Part shown: in pieces, positions 1-7,434 of the stretch | Layout: each line of letters opens with the position of its first letter | Numbering within the stretch: position 1 is the stretch's first letter | NCBI GenBank assembly: GCA_034933245.1 | Contig: JAYFNX010000015.1 | Coordinates: forward strand, 1 to 64,000 | Direction of reading: 5' to 3' | Source of the DNA: Pelethousia sp034933245 | GTDB taxonomy: Bacteria; Bacillota; Clostridia; Christensenellales; CAG-138 | DNA: 64,000 bases | Program-made: the position numbers and the translations under genes | The notes under the pieces: generated by a model | The model's database searches: none | The model's input: only the letters and a program-made list of their open reading frames with translations | Told to the model about the DNA's origin: nothing

Positions 1-199
1 GGGCCACGGCCTTATCCATATCAAAAAAAAAGAAAGGGGAATGGAACTGAAAATCAGATGGATGCAAAAATGCCTCCATCTGCGCGGCGGTTCTCGCTCC
101 CCGGGCGTATAGCAGCCTGGCCAGCTTTAAGGATATACCGTTGGGAATCTCCATGCCCTCCGGCAGGGGAGGGGATGGTTTTATTTCAAAGCGCAGCAT
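1..199 (-). CDS. recJ: Single-stranded-DNA-specific exonuclease RecJ, N-terminal fragment
   Basis: This is a partial gene whose start lies in the window and whose body runs off the left edge. RecJ degrades single-stranded DNA 5' to 3' in recombination and repair. About 66 codons are visible. They contain the usual RecJ opening: a run resembling LARLLYARG, then AQMEAFLHPS, then FDMDKAV, which matches the family pattern of a bad-helix segment followed by a DMDKAV motif. The ATG at 199 lies 2 bases past the scfB stop, so the two are probably co-transcribed. A nine-A run at 23-31 encodes part of a phenylalanine stretch and stays in frame. SCIFF and RecJ genes are commonly close in Clostridia. Confidence 0.82.
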   Translation of the reverse strand, partial: MLRFEIKPSPPLPEGMEIPNGISLKLARLLYARGARTAAQMEAFLHPSDFQFHSPFFFFDMDKAVA

Positions 200-201
200 G
201 G

Positions 202-1536
202 TCAGTCCAGATGCTCCGCCGCGTACATACCCAAAGCAAGCTCCGTGCGTTTTCTCAAAAATTCGCAGGTGCGCTCATAGGGTAGGTGAATATCCCCATT
301 GTAAAGATAGGCGTTTGCGGTGCAGCCGCCGGAACAGAAGTATTTCGCCCAGCAAGACCGGCATACAGGCTTATCCAGAAGGGTGCAGCTTTGGAATGTG
401 CGGCGGATATCCTCGTTCAGCTCCCCGGTTAGCACGCTGCCCATCTTCATCTTTTCCTGGCCTACAAATTGATGGCAGGGGTAGATATCCCCTTCCGGTG
501 TGACGGCTACGTATTCCACGCCCGCACTGCAGCCCGCAATGCGCTTCTTCAGACAAGGGCCGCCCGAAAGATCCACCATGAAATGAAAGAAATTCATCCA
601 CGTATCCGGCTTTTTTCGGCTTTCGAACACATAATCCGCCAGCTTTTCATATTCTTCCAGCACTTGGGCCACATGTTCTTCCAAAATGGCATAGGGGCTT
701 TCATCCGGCAACACCACGGGCTCCATAGAAAGCTGCTCGAAGCCCAGGTTTCTCAGGTGCTTTACATCCTGGGTAAAATCCAGGTTCTTGGCCGTAAACG
801 TGCCGCGGATATAATATTCTTTGTCCCCCCGGCGTTCCACCAGCTTTTTCATATGGGGCAGGGAAATGGCATAGGAACCCTTGCCGTTGGCCGTTGGCCG
901 CATGGTATCGTGCACTTCCGGGCGGCCGTCCAAGCTCAGCACAATATTATGCATCTCGGCGTTCAGGTAGTCTATAATCTCGTCCGTAAGGCCCACGCCG
1001 TTGGTGGTGATGGTAAAGTTGATCTGCTTGCCATGCTTTTTCTCCAGCTCCCGGCCATAGGACACCACAGCCCGCACGGTTTCCATATTCATAAGGGGCT
1101 CGCCGCCAAAAAGATCCACCTCTAGATGCTTCCGTCCGCCGGCATGCGCAAGGAGAAAATCCAGAGCTTTTTTCCCAACTTCTGGGGGCATGAGACCCCG
1201 GGGGCCATGGAATTCCCCCGTGTCCGCGAAGCAATAGCGGCAACGCAGGTTGCAATCGTGGGCCACATGCAAGCACATAGACTTGATGATGCCGCCCTGC
1301 GCCAACCCCTGGGGCGGCACCGGCTCGGGCGCGCAAAGGCTTCCTGCCGCCCGAAGTTGCTCCACCTCCTGCACAATCTCCCGGATCTGCCGCTCGGGAT
1401 AAGGCAAGGCATAGACATCCCAGCCCTTCTCCAAGGCCTGCACCACCGCATAAGCGGGCTCGTCTACGCTGTGCAAGGCACCGCTCTCCACATCCAGAAT
1501 GAGATAGAGGTCACGAAATTGGAATGCGTGTATCAA
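202..1536 (-). CDS. scfB: SCIFF thioether-forming radical SAM maturase
   Basis: This radical SAM/SPASM enzyme installs thioether crosslinks in the SCIFF precursor peptide. The start is a TTG at 1536, giving 444 aa that begin IHAFQF, as in the family; AAGGAG lies 7 bases upstream. A longer frame opens at 1578 but would begin inside the upstream hairpin spacer. The radical SAM motif CNLRCRYC (C95, C99, C102) sits after an N-terminal region that resembles the peptide-binding domain of RiPP maturases. The C-terminal SPASM region is rich in cysteines (GCSAG, PCHQF, CRSC, FCSGGC), which would hold auxiliary iron-sulfur clusters. Its substrate gene scfA lies 120 bases upstream. Family assignment is strong; the biological role of SCIFF is not established. 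Confidence 0.93.
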   Translation of the reverse strand: MIHAFQFRDLYLILDVESGALHSVDEPAYAVVQALEKGWDVYALPYPERQIREIVQEVEQLRAAGSLCAPEPVPPQGLAQGGIIKSMCLHVAHDCNLRCRYCFADTGEFHGPRGLMPPEVGKKALDFLLAHAGGRKHLEVDLFGGEPLMNMETVRAVVSYGRELEKKHGKQINFTITTNGVGLTDEIIDYLNAEMHNIVLSLDGRPEVHDTMRPTANGKGSYAISLPHMKKLVERRGDKEYYIRGTFTAKNLDFTQDVKHLRNLGFEQLSMEPVVLPDESPYAILEEHVAQVLEEYEKLADYVFESRKKPDTWMNFFHFMVDLSGGPCLKKRIAGCSAGVEYVAVTPEGDIYPCHQFVGQEKMKMGSVLTGELNEDIRRTFQSCTLLDKPVCRSCWAKYFCSGGCTANAYLYNGDIHLPYERTCEFLRKRTELALGMYAAEHLD

Positions 1537-1583
1537 AAAAATTCTCCTTTTTAACAAATACCTAGAACCTAGCAACATGGAAA

Positions 1584-1610
1584 AGCAGTAATTTCGAAAA
1601 AATTACTGCT
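1584..1610 (-). terminator. Hairpin between scfA and scfB (attenuator-like)
   Basis: An 11-bp perfect stem (1584-1594 with 1600-1610) with a 5-base loop is followed, reading the minus strand, by TTTTCC. A second stem (1632-1638 with 1646-1652) lies directly after the scfA stop. Together they could end most transcripts after scfA, so that more precursor peptide than maturase is made. Confidence 0.65.
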
Positions 1611-1655
1611 CATCATGGCATAATGCGTATGGGCAGGCGGGCTAAGCCTGCCAAG

Positions 1656-1799
1656 TTATTTGGCCTGTTTTTGGCACTTCTGGTTGGCCACGGTGCAGGA
1701 AGTTTTGCAGGCGGACTGGCAGGATGCCTGGCACTCGCCGCAACCGGTATTTGCGGAAGCGTTGATACAGGGTTTCTCGATGGTAGTAATATGCTTCAT
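1656..1799 (-). CDS. scfA: SCIFF ribosomal peptide precursor (six cysteines in forty-five residues)
   Basis: A 47-aa precursor peptide, the substrate of the adjacent maturase. The start MKHITTIEKP is chosen because GGAGG lies upstream (11 bases from the ATG) and because SCIFF peptides begin this way; the frame stays open upstream to 1850. The core carries six cysteines in the block TGCGECQASCQSACKTSC and the downstream QKCQ, with the spacing typical of the family. The leader is short and the tail ends in KCQKQAK. SCIFF is nearly universal in Clostridia, but its mature activity is unknown. Pairing with scfB on the same strand, and the yajC-recJ setting, make the call very secure. Confidence 0.95.
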   Translation of the reverse strand: MKHITTIEKPCINASANTGCGECQASCQSACKTSCTVANQKCQKQAK

Positions 1800-1874
1800 G
1801 GTTCTGTTTTCCTCCATATATTGACTCATACTTACTTTATTATTATACATAAGGCGCGTCGGTCTTACAAGGCC

Positions 1875-2291
1875 CTATTTGAACATTTGCCATAGCAAGG
1901 CGGCAAAAAGCCCCGCCACCGCCGCGAGACCCATATCGGAAAATATCGCAATGGAAAACACGAAGGTTTGGGATACGATCGAAAAAATGGCAAACGAAAA
2001 GATGCTGAACAGCAAGCCGCCCAGCATGCCCCATAACCAGAAACGCCCACCGGCCGCTTGATGCGCCAGCAGGCCTGCTACAGCCGCGCAAATCACCTTA
2101 ATCGCCGCTGTCATGGGGCCCATGGTGTTCGTTCCCAACCAGGCTTGCCGCAGGGCAACCGCATAGAGAACCACCAGCGCCAAGCTCAAAATGGTAGCCC
2201 AAAGGGCGGCGCGAAGCAGGGTAACAAGGATGGGACGGGGCTTGTGCTGGGCCGCCACCTTCGAGCGGGCCGTATTACGCGCAGCTTGCAT
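1875..2291 (-). CDS. Small four-helix membrane protein, TIGR04086/YrzE-like
   Basis: A 138-aa integral membrane protein with a basic N-terminus (HKPRP) and about four hydrophobic segments, near residues 20-48, 58-78, 82-108 and 112-137. GGAGG precedes the ATG at 2291. The size, topology and position upstream of SCIFF genes match the family known as TIGR04086, which has no assigned biochemical function. It sits 75 bases upstream of scfA on the same strand. It could affect peptide export or the Sec machinery, but this is inferred from context only. Confidence is high that it is a real gene, lower for the family name. Confidence 0.72.
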   Translation of the reverse strand: MQAARNTARSKVAAQHKPRPILVTLLRAALWATILSLALVVLYAVALRQAWLGTNTMGPMTAAIKVICAAVAGLLAHQAAGGRFWLWGMLGGLLFSIFSFAIFSIVSQTFVFSIAIFSDMGLAAVAGLFAALLWQMFK

Positions 2292-2523
2292 GGGGCATAC
2301 CTCCGCTTATCGATAGATGGATAGGTTTCGTTTCTATACGATATATATGCGGTTCTTTGCCCGCCTATGCGGCCATCGACAAAAGTACAGCCCCTTCGCA
2401 GGGCATGCGGCGCATCTATTTTTCTTTTTATAGAACCCCTTAAGCCATCCGCCGGGTTCCGTTTAAAAAGGCATCCCGGGCAACGGGGTGCGCAAGCACA
2501 TTAAACTACCTTTTCTACATGTT

Positions 2524-2549
2524 AAAATCCCCGGACAATTGCCCGGGGA
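2524..2549 (-). terminator. Terminator after yajC
   Basis: A 7-bp GC-rich stem (TCCCCGG at 2528-2534 with CCGGGGA at 2543-2549) lies just past the yajC stop. On the minus strand it is followed by TTTTAAC. On the plus strand it is followed by TTTTTC, so it could work both ways. Confidence 0.7.
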
Positions 2550-2565
2550 CTTTTTCGTATAATGG

Positions 2566-2898
2566 TTATTTCGTTTCGGCTACACCGTCGTCCATCGTGG
2601 CTTCGACAGCTACGTTTTCCACGCTGGCAATGGCGCCGCGGGCAAACACCAGACGAACCTTGTCCGGCCCAACCATCAGGGTGATGATATCTTCCTTGAT
2701 GGCGCTTACGGTGCCGTAAATGCCGCCAATGGTGCGGACACGGTCACCCACCTTGATGGCAGCCAGCATGTCCTTAATCTTCTTTTCACGCTTGCGCTGG
2801 GGGATAATCATCAGAGCAAACATACCGACCATGAGAAGAATGAGCAATCCGCCGCCACTCATGAAATTGTTCAGGCCAGAGAGGAGTCCTTCGGGCAT
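2566..2898 (-). CDS. yajC: Preprotein translocase subunit YajC
   Basis: YajC is a single-pass inner membrane protein that accompanies SecDF in the protein export machinery. The 110-aa product has one transmembrane helix (about residues 13-33), directly followed by the conserved basic IIPQRKREKKIKDML segment. A C-terminal small beta domain carries the family motif VGDRVRTIGGIYGTV. Length is typical. AGGAAGG precedes the ATG. A terminator follows, so it is probably its own transcription unit. secD and secF, which often sit beside yajC and SCIFF genes in Clostridia, are not found here. Confidence 0.93.
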   Translation of the reverse strand: MPEGLLSGLNNFMSGGGLLILLMVGMFALMIIPQRKREKKIKDMLAAIKVGDRVRTIGGIYGTVSAIKEDIITLMVGPDKVRLVFARGAIASVENVAVEATMDDGVAETK

Positions 2899-3058
2899 TG
2901 TATTTTTCCTTCCTATCCATTTATTGTACGGCTATAGCTAAAAAGCAAAGCCGCCTTTTGCTTATACCGATTTTATCCTAATTTCAAAGGCCCGTCAAGA
3001 AATCCGCCAATTGGTAATATTATTGTAATACCCCGTAATATTCCTCCGGAAGGTATTC

Positions 3059-3967
3059 TCAGGAGGGCAGATCCGCCCGAAATTTCTCCAGCAGATAGGC
3101 GGGATAGTAAGATAGCTTTGCCTTACGCAAGCCTTCAAGCCCCATATCCTCTTCCCGGTTAATGAACTTCATGTCCGTCCAGGCATGCGCCACAAATTCC
3201 CGATTGATCAAAGGATACAGGCCGGGGATATCGGCATCCGCCTTTTCGATATGAATCACCGCCATCTCCCCGTCGATCTGTTCGCCCAGGCTGAAAGCCC
3301 GCAGCTTGCCGTCCATCAGGATGCCGCCGCCCACAAGGCCCAGCTTCTCCATATGCCTTAGGCCCACCCGAATGGCTTCTTTCTCGCCCAGCACGCCATG
3401 CTCCGCGGGATCCTTTCCATCCAGCCATTCCTCATAAATGGCCATGCAAGCATCGAACATGTCCGGTGTGAGGGTAACATATTCATAGGCATATTGCGAA
3501 AGAAATTGGTTAATATGGTTCCGCTTCCCATGATATTTCTTCCCTTTCAGGGTACGCAGATCCTCCATGTTGTATACATAATCATAATTGCCCCTGTCTT
3601 CCGTAAGGACAAACCCGGCTTGCTCAAAAAAGGCCTTATTATAATCCTCCGTTATCCCGTGGAAAACAGGGCGTGCGCCCATACCCTCCAGATGGTGTAT
3701 GCAGTTGGCAATGGCTCCAGGGTAATCCTCCACCCTAAGGGCCAAGGGTGCCAGCATGAAAGGCGCCAGATGCGGGAATACGTAAAGAATATAGAGCACA
3801 TCATCCTGCTCGGCAATGCGGATACGGTCCTCCTTGCACCACATGAGCAAGCTGGTAAACGTATATTCTGAGTTTTGAATGTGCAGCGCTTTGGTATAAC
3901 GATGTACCAACTCGCGCATGGAGAGATGCACGGGCTGGAAGTGCAATTTATGCGGTTCTTTTGTCAT
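3059..3967 (-). CDS. DUF2156 family protein (phosphatidylglycerol lysyltransferase C-terminal-like)
   Basis: A 302-aa soluble protein made of tandem GNAT-like folds of the DUF2156 type, related to the catalytic half of lysyl-phosphatidylglycerol synthases but without the membrane half. Supporting pieces are KGKKYHGKRNHINQF near residue 135 and the C-terminal INREEDMGLEGLRKAKLSYYP, both characteristic of this family. In free-standing form it may transfer an aminoacyl group to another acceptor; the substrate is unknown. The start at 3967 has AAGGGGG 5 bases upstream, and a good promoter lies at 3996-4024. The open frame extends to 4024, but that extension would be the promoter itself. Confidence 0.82.
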   Translation of the reverse strand: MTKEPHKLHFQPVHLSMRELVHRYTKALHIQNSEYTFTSLLMWCKEDRIRIAEQDDVLYILYVFPHLAPFMLAPLALRVEDYPGAIANCIHHLEGMGARPVFHGITEDYNKAFFEQAGFVLTEDRGNYDYVYNMEDLRTLKGKKYHGKRNHINQFLSQYAYEYVTLTPDMFDACMAIYEEWLDGKDPAEHGVLGEKEAIRVGLRHMEKLGLVGGGILMDGKLRAFSLGEQIDGEMAVIHIEKADADIPGLYPLINREFVAHAWTDMKFINREEDMGLEGLRKAKLSYYPAYLLEKFRADLPS

Positions 3968-3995
3968 AAAAACCCCCTTTGTAAGATCAATAGCT

Positions 3996-4024
3996 ATTGT
4001 ATCCATTTTGGTAACATTATGCAA
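3996..4024 (-). promoter_or_regulatory. SigA-type promoter for the DUF2156 gene
   Basis: Minus-strand -35 TTGCAT (4024-4019) and -10 TACAAT (4001-3996) are separated by 17 bases. They lie 29 bases upstream of the chosen start codon and support it. Confidence 0.65.
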
Positions 4025-4269
4025 CCCCTTCGATTCTTTCCCCGGGCCCCGGGTTTCCCTTCTTATTATTGAACGCCTTCTTGCCTTTCAGATCGACAAT
4101 CCGTTCGTCCTTTCACATGTATCCGCAGCCCAAGCATACCCCTTGGCTGGGCCTTACTGTTTCTATTATGGTTCCCCAGCAAGACGATGAACGCATCAAC
4201 ATATTTCCTATGCAAATGGCCCGCGCACCAATGCGCGGGCCATTTGTACATCCACTGTATATCCCCAAG

Positions 4270-5052
4270 CTACCGGATTTCGTATATGGCGCTTACCCGA
4301 GCCGTAATTTCCATATCACTGATGGAAATGGGCATGGGGATGGTATCTGCCTCCATCTCGGCTGCCGTAGCCTCGGCTCTAGGTGCGGCCAGCGGGGCAA
4401 CATCCGAATTGGAACTCTGCTCCTGAATCGATACGGGCAAGGATATAAGCCGTACGCCGGCGCCCTCTGCCACAGCCTCCGCCTTTGCCTTTGCATCCGC
4501 CATGGCGGCGGCAAGGGCTTTCATATAAGCCTCGGAAGCGTCGCTCACAGCATATTCCGGTCCGTTCACCCCTGTTGCCCCTGCGGCTACGGCAGCGGAA
4601 ATCACTTCCCCCACAATCGTGGTATCCCGCACGATGACGGTGAGCTCGCAGCTCGCTTCATAGCCTTCAACCGTGGGCGGCGTCTTGTCATAATTGTATT
4701 GCTCGTATACGTTTACCGCACCGGTATTGATATCGGCGGCCGCCACGCCCGCGGTTTTAATGGCGTCCAGCACGGTTGTCGTACTTTCAGCGTTCTGCTG
4801 CTGGGCAGAAGTAGCTTCCTTATCTTGCGTGCGAATGGTGAAATATACGGTGGCTTTATCCGGCGTAAGCATAACCTTTCCTTCGCCGCTTACCGTAATG
4901 GTGCTGCGCAGATCCACATACACCGCTTCATCTCCCTTTTGCTGCACCTGCTGCTGGATCTGCTCCTCGCTCTTGCAACCGCTCACCGCTGCGCCAAGGC
5001 ATACCAGGGCCACGCCTAGAACCAAATAGCGGAACGTCTTACTTCTTTTCAT
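4270..5052 (-). CDS. SIMPL-domain (DUF541) lipoprotein
   Basis: A 260-aa exported protein. The signal peptide ends in a lipobox (AVSGC, C26), so it should be anchored on the outer face of the membrane. The SIMPL domain begins near residue 48 (ITVSGEGKVMLTPDKATVYFTI) and runs to the end; its terminal ARVSAIYEI strand is typical. SIMPL proteins form oligomers at the cell surface or periplasm and their molecular role is mostly unknown. The start overlaps the end of the DUF4349 lipoprotein gene by 14 bases, so the two are translationally linked and probably work together at the envelope. Confidence 0.88.
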   Translation of the reverse strand: MKRSKTFRYLVLGVALVCLGAAVSGCKSEEQIQQQVQQKGDEAVYVDLRSTITVSGEGKVMLTPDKATVYFTIRTQDKEATSAQQQNAESTTTVLDAIKTAGVAAADINTGAVNVYEQYNYDKTPPTVEGYEASCELTVIVRDTTIVGEVISAAVAAGATGVNGPEYAVSDASEAYMKALAAAMADAKAKAEAVAEGAGVRLISLPVSIQEQSSNSDVAPLAAPRAEATAAEMEADTIPMPISISDMEITARVSAIYEIR

Positions 5053-6040
5053 GCTGCTTCTCCTGTTCTTGCCCAGGCTTTACCCACGTAGGCGGATTCC
5101 CGTTTCTTCCGTTCCTCGGCCCGCCGCTGCCTTTCCTTCTGCGTACAACTCGCCGCACGAGCAGGCCGATTCCAAAGCCAATCAGCGTCAGCAGGAGAAG
5201 CACGGGCAGGGAGCTGATAAACCATACGAAGAAATTCTCCAAGAAAACGCCCACCCCGCTGAGATTAGAGGTAAATCCCTTGCTGATTCGATCGCCAATG
5301 CTCTGGGTGGCAGCCGGGCCCGCTGTGAGCCTTTCCTCGTTTATGTAAAGATACACGGTGGAATAGTCGATCAAATCGTCATAGCGCCGAAGCTGGGTGG
5401 TCATCTGCTCAATCTCAATGGTCACATCGGCAATGGCCTTTTCCAGTTCCACAATATCCGCCAGGTTATCCGTTTCCACCAGAATATTCTGGAGCCGCTC
5501 CAACTGGGTCCGGAGAACCTTCAGTCTAGTCTCGCTGTCGTAATAATCCAGCGTCACATCCTGGGTGGATTTGCTCGTATGGGTAATGGTGCCGGTACCC
5601 CCGGCGTATTCCATGAACTGCTCTGCCTTATCCGAGGGGATGCGGAAGGTCAGATTTGCGGTGCGGCCATAGTCGTTATAGTTTTCGGGCTTGGTTCCGC
5701 TTACGCTTCCATCCTGCATATAGCCGCCCAACTCCTGGGCTTTGGCCACAAGCATGGCATAGTGCTCATCAAAAGACTCGGTGGTCATCTCCAGGTTATA
5801 GGTGGCAATGACCTTGTGCCCTCCATACAGGGCCGCCGCATCCGCGCCGCTGCCCGCATCTTCCCCACCGAACACACCCGATTCCTCCGCCTTGCCTTGG
5901 CTATAAGCCATATCGTAAGAGGCGGGCGCTTCCGGTTCGGCCGCGGGCATTGCGGCCTCCTCGGTTTGGTTGGCCTGCGAGGCGCAACCCAGCGCAAAGA
6001 GCATGGTAAGAGCCATTAGGGCCGCAAAGAGCTTTTTCAT
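5039..6040 (-). CDS. DUF4349 domain lipoprotein
   Basis: A 333-aa envelope protein. The signal peptide ends in a lipobox (FALGC, C19). A low-complexity Ala/Glu/Pro stretch follows, then the DUF4349 domain (from about residue 75, IATYNLEMTTESFDEHY), with a helical hairpin around residues 150-215 predicted to be coiled coil. A C-terminal transmembrane helix (about residues 265-293) is followed by an Arg/Lys cluster and a basic tail. The protein is therefore tethered at both ends outside the cytoplasm. GGGAGG precedes the ATG. It heads a two-gene operon with the SIMPL lipoprotein. Function is unknown. Confidence 0.86.
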   Translation of the reverse strand: MKKLFAALMALTMLFALGCASQANQTEEAAMPAAEPEAPASYDMAYSQGKAEESGVFGGEDAGSGADAAALYGGHKVIATYNLEMTTESFDEHYAMLVAKAQELGGYMQDGSVSGTKPENYNDYGRTANLTFRIPSDKAEQFMEYAGGTGTITHTSKSTQDVTLDYYDSETRLKVLRTQLERLQNILVETDNLADIVELEKAIADVTIEIEQMTTQLRRYDDLIDYSTVYLYINEERLTAGPAATQSIGDRISKGFTSNLSGVGVFLENFFVWFISSLPVLLLLTLIGFGIGLLVRRVVRRRKGSGGPRNGRNGNPPTWVKPGQEQEKQHEKK

Positions 6041-6108
6041 AATATTTCCTCCCTCTTGGTGGTCTTGTTGTCAATGAAACGTACAAGGTCTTCCAAAGGT
6101 TGCATTAC

Positions 6109-6117
6109 ATTATATCA
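6109..6117 (-). promoter_or_regulatory. Extended -10 promoter for the DUF4349-SIMPL operon
   Basis: The minus strand reads TGATATAAT (6117-6109), a consensus extended -10, 69 bases upstream of the ATG. No good -35 is present; the region upstream is a T-rich run. Confidence 0.55.
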
Positions 6118-6146
6118 GAGAGAGAAAAAAAAAGGAAGCGATCCCC

Positions 6147-6175
6147 TTGACAACGCTCGCAGGCCGATGTATCCT
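6147..6175 (+). promoter_or_regulatory. Candidate promoter reading toward cysE
   Basis: TTGACA (6147-6152) and TATCCT (6170-6175) are separated by 17 bases. If used, the transcript would start near 6182 and carry a leader of about 530 bases before cysE. Confidence 0.45.
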
Positions 6176-6714
6176 ATTGTTTAATTCTTACTAAGTTAAT
6201 TGGAATTTAGTTGGTTGGGTTTCTATTCTTCGCTAGGGGGATTTAGCTATGGCTGTTGGGAAACGCATGGATGGGCGGATTGACCGCACGCTGCTCTGGC
6301 GGCTTTCGCGGTATGGATCGGTTCAGAACTGCTGTAGCCATTTCCTGGCAAAATCCACGCTTGGGCATTTACTTTTCCACTGTTCTTCCGGGTGGTGCTC
6401 GGAGGTATAAGCGCCAATTCCTTTGCGCTTGGTCTGTTTTGGTTCTTCGTTTCTCCGGCGTCTTCAACTTCTTCGCGTCGGATGGGGAGAAGCGAGATTT
6501 GGTATAAATTGGGCTGCGGTTGCAAGTTCAGCTAGGGCTACGGGCATTTCTGTTCGCACCGCAATACAGAGGGGCACATATGCTGGAGCAAAGGGTACCG
6601 GTGTACCTGTTGCCCTGGTTTTGCACCCACAAACAAAAATATTTGGAAAGGATCCCCTCGTCCCGCCTGTGCCGCAAGGCATGGTTTTCAGCTGGACGGG
6701 TAAAAAATAAAACT
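6176..6714 (+). other. Non-coding divergent region, possible structured leader of cysE
   Basis: About 540 bases without a convincing gene on either strand. The short open frames here have no good ribosome site and unlikely composition. The region contains a hairpin, 6448-6456 (CGTTTCTCC) with 6485-6494 (GGGAGAAGCG), and a smaller one (AAGCGC with GCGCTT) near 6409-6430. Leaders of cysE in Firmicutes are often T-boxes, but I cannot find the conserved TGGNACC element. It may be an unrecognised leader RNA or a decayed gene. Confidence 0.35.
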
Positions 6715-7329
6715 ATGTTTCAGCGCTTAAATGAATTGCTGACGGCCTATAAGCAAAAGGACCCGGCAGCCCACTCCAAATTCGAAATATTTCTTCTCTA
6801 TCCCGGGGTTCACGCCATCATCTGCCACCGGGTGGCCCATTGGTTTTACAAAAAAAACCTGCGGTTTCTAGCTCGCTGGGTTTCGGAAGGCGCCAGGCGG
6901 CGCACCGGGATCGACATCCATCCCGGGGCGACCATTGGGCGCCGTCTGGTCATGGACCACGGCACGGGAATCGTCATTGGAGAAACGGCTGTTCTAGGAA
7001 ACGATATCCTTCTTTATCAGGGGGCCACCTTGGGCGGTAGCGGCAAGGATGTGGGCAAGCGTCACCCCACTTTAGAGGATCATGTAACCGTGGGGGCGGG
7101 AGCCAAGATTTTAGGCAGCTTCACCGTGGGCCGCGGCAGCCGCATCGCCGCCAATGCCGTAGTTCTCTCAGCCGTTCCTGAAGACGCCACCGCCGTGGGC
7201 GTACCGGCCCGCGTCGTGAAAGTGGCAGGCCGGCGGATAGATGATTTGGACCATACGCACATTCCGGACCCCATCATGCAGGAGCTTTGCCGCATCAATC
7301 GCCGTATCGACGAATTGGCCCAAGGCTAA
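6715..7329 (+). CDS. cysE: Serine O-acetyltransferase
   Basis: CysE acetylates serine with acetyl-CoA to give O-acetylserine, the first step of cysteine synthesis in the cytoplasm. The 204-aa product has a helical N-terminus (SKFEIFLLYPGVHAIICHRVAHWF) and a left-handed beta-helix of hexapeptide repeats (from IDIHPGATIG to VVLSAVPEDA). The active-site MDHGTGIVIGE and the GGSGKDVGKRHPT loop are present. The length fits the short Firmicute type. The ATG at 6715 is chosen because homology begins there; the open frame continues upstream to 6520 without CysE-like sequence. The ribosome site is weak (GGACGGG about 14 bases away). No cysK is adjacent. Confidence 0.92.
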   Translation: MFQRLNELLTAYKQKDPAAHSKFEIFLLYPGVHAIICHRVAHWFYKKNLRFLARWVSEGARRRTGIDIHPGATIGRRLVMDHGTGIVIGETAVLGNDILLYQGATLGGSGKDVGKRHPTLEDHVTVGAGAKILGSFTVGRGSRIAANAVVLSAVPEDATAVGVPARVVKVAGRRIDDLDHTHIPDPIMQELCRINRRIDELAQG

Positions 7330-7434
7330 GCCTATAACAGAATGTTCACAATCTTCTCCCATCCAGCGGTTGAATAAGGCAGAAATGTTTTGTAAAATAA
7401 TATAGCTGATAGATGGTTGAATGGGAGATTTTTT

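Noticed and set aside
23..31. Possible frameshift in recJ at a run of nine A's
   Set aside because: Careful reading keeps the frame open, and the sequence after the run gives the expected DMDKAV motif.
6380..6430. T-box riboswitch for cysteine before cysE
   Set aside because: CGGGTGGTGCTCGG resembles the T-box core, but the TGGNACC element that pairs with the tRNA acceptor end is missing and no specifier loop was found.
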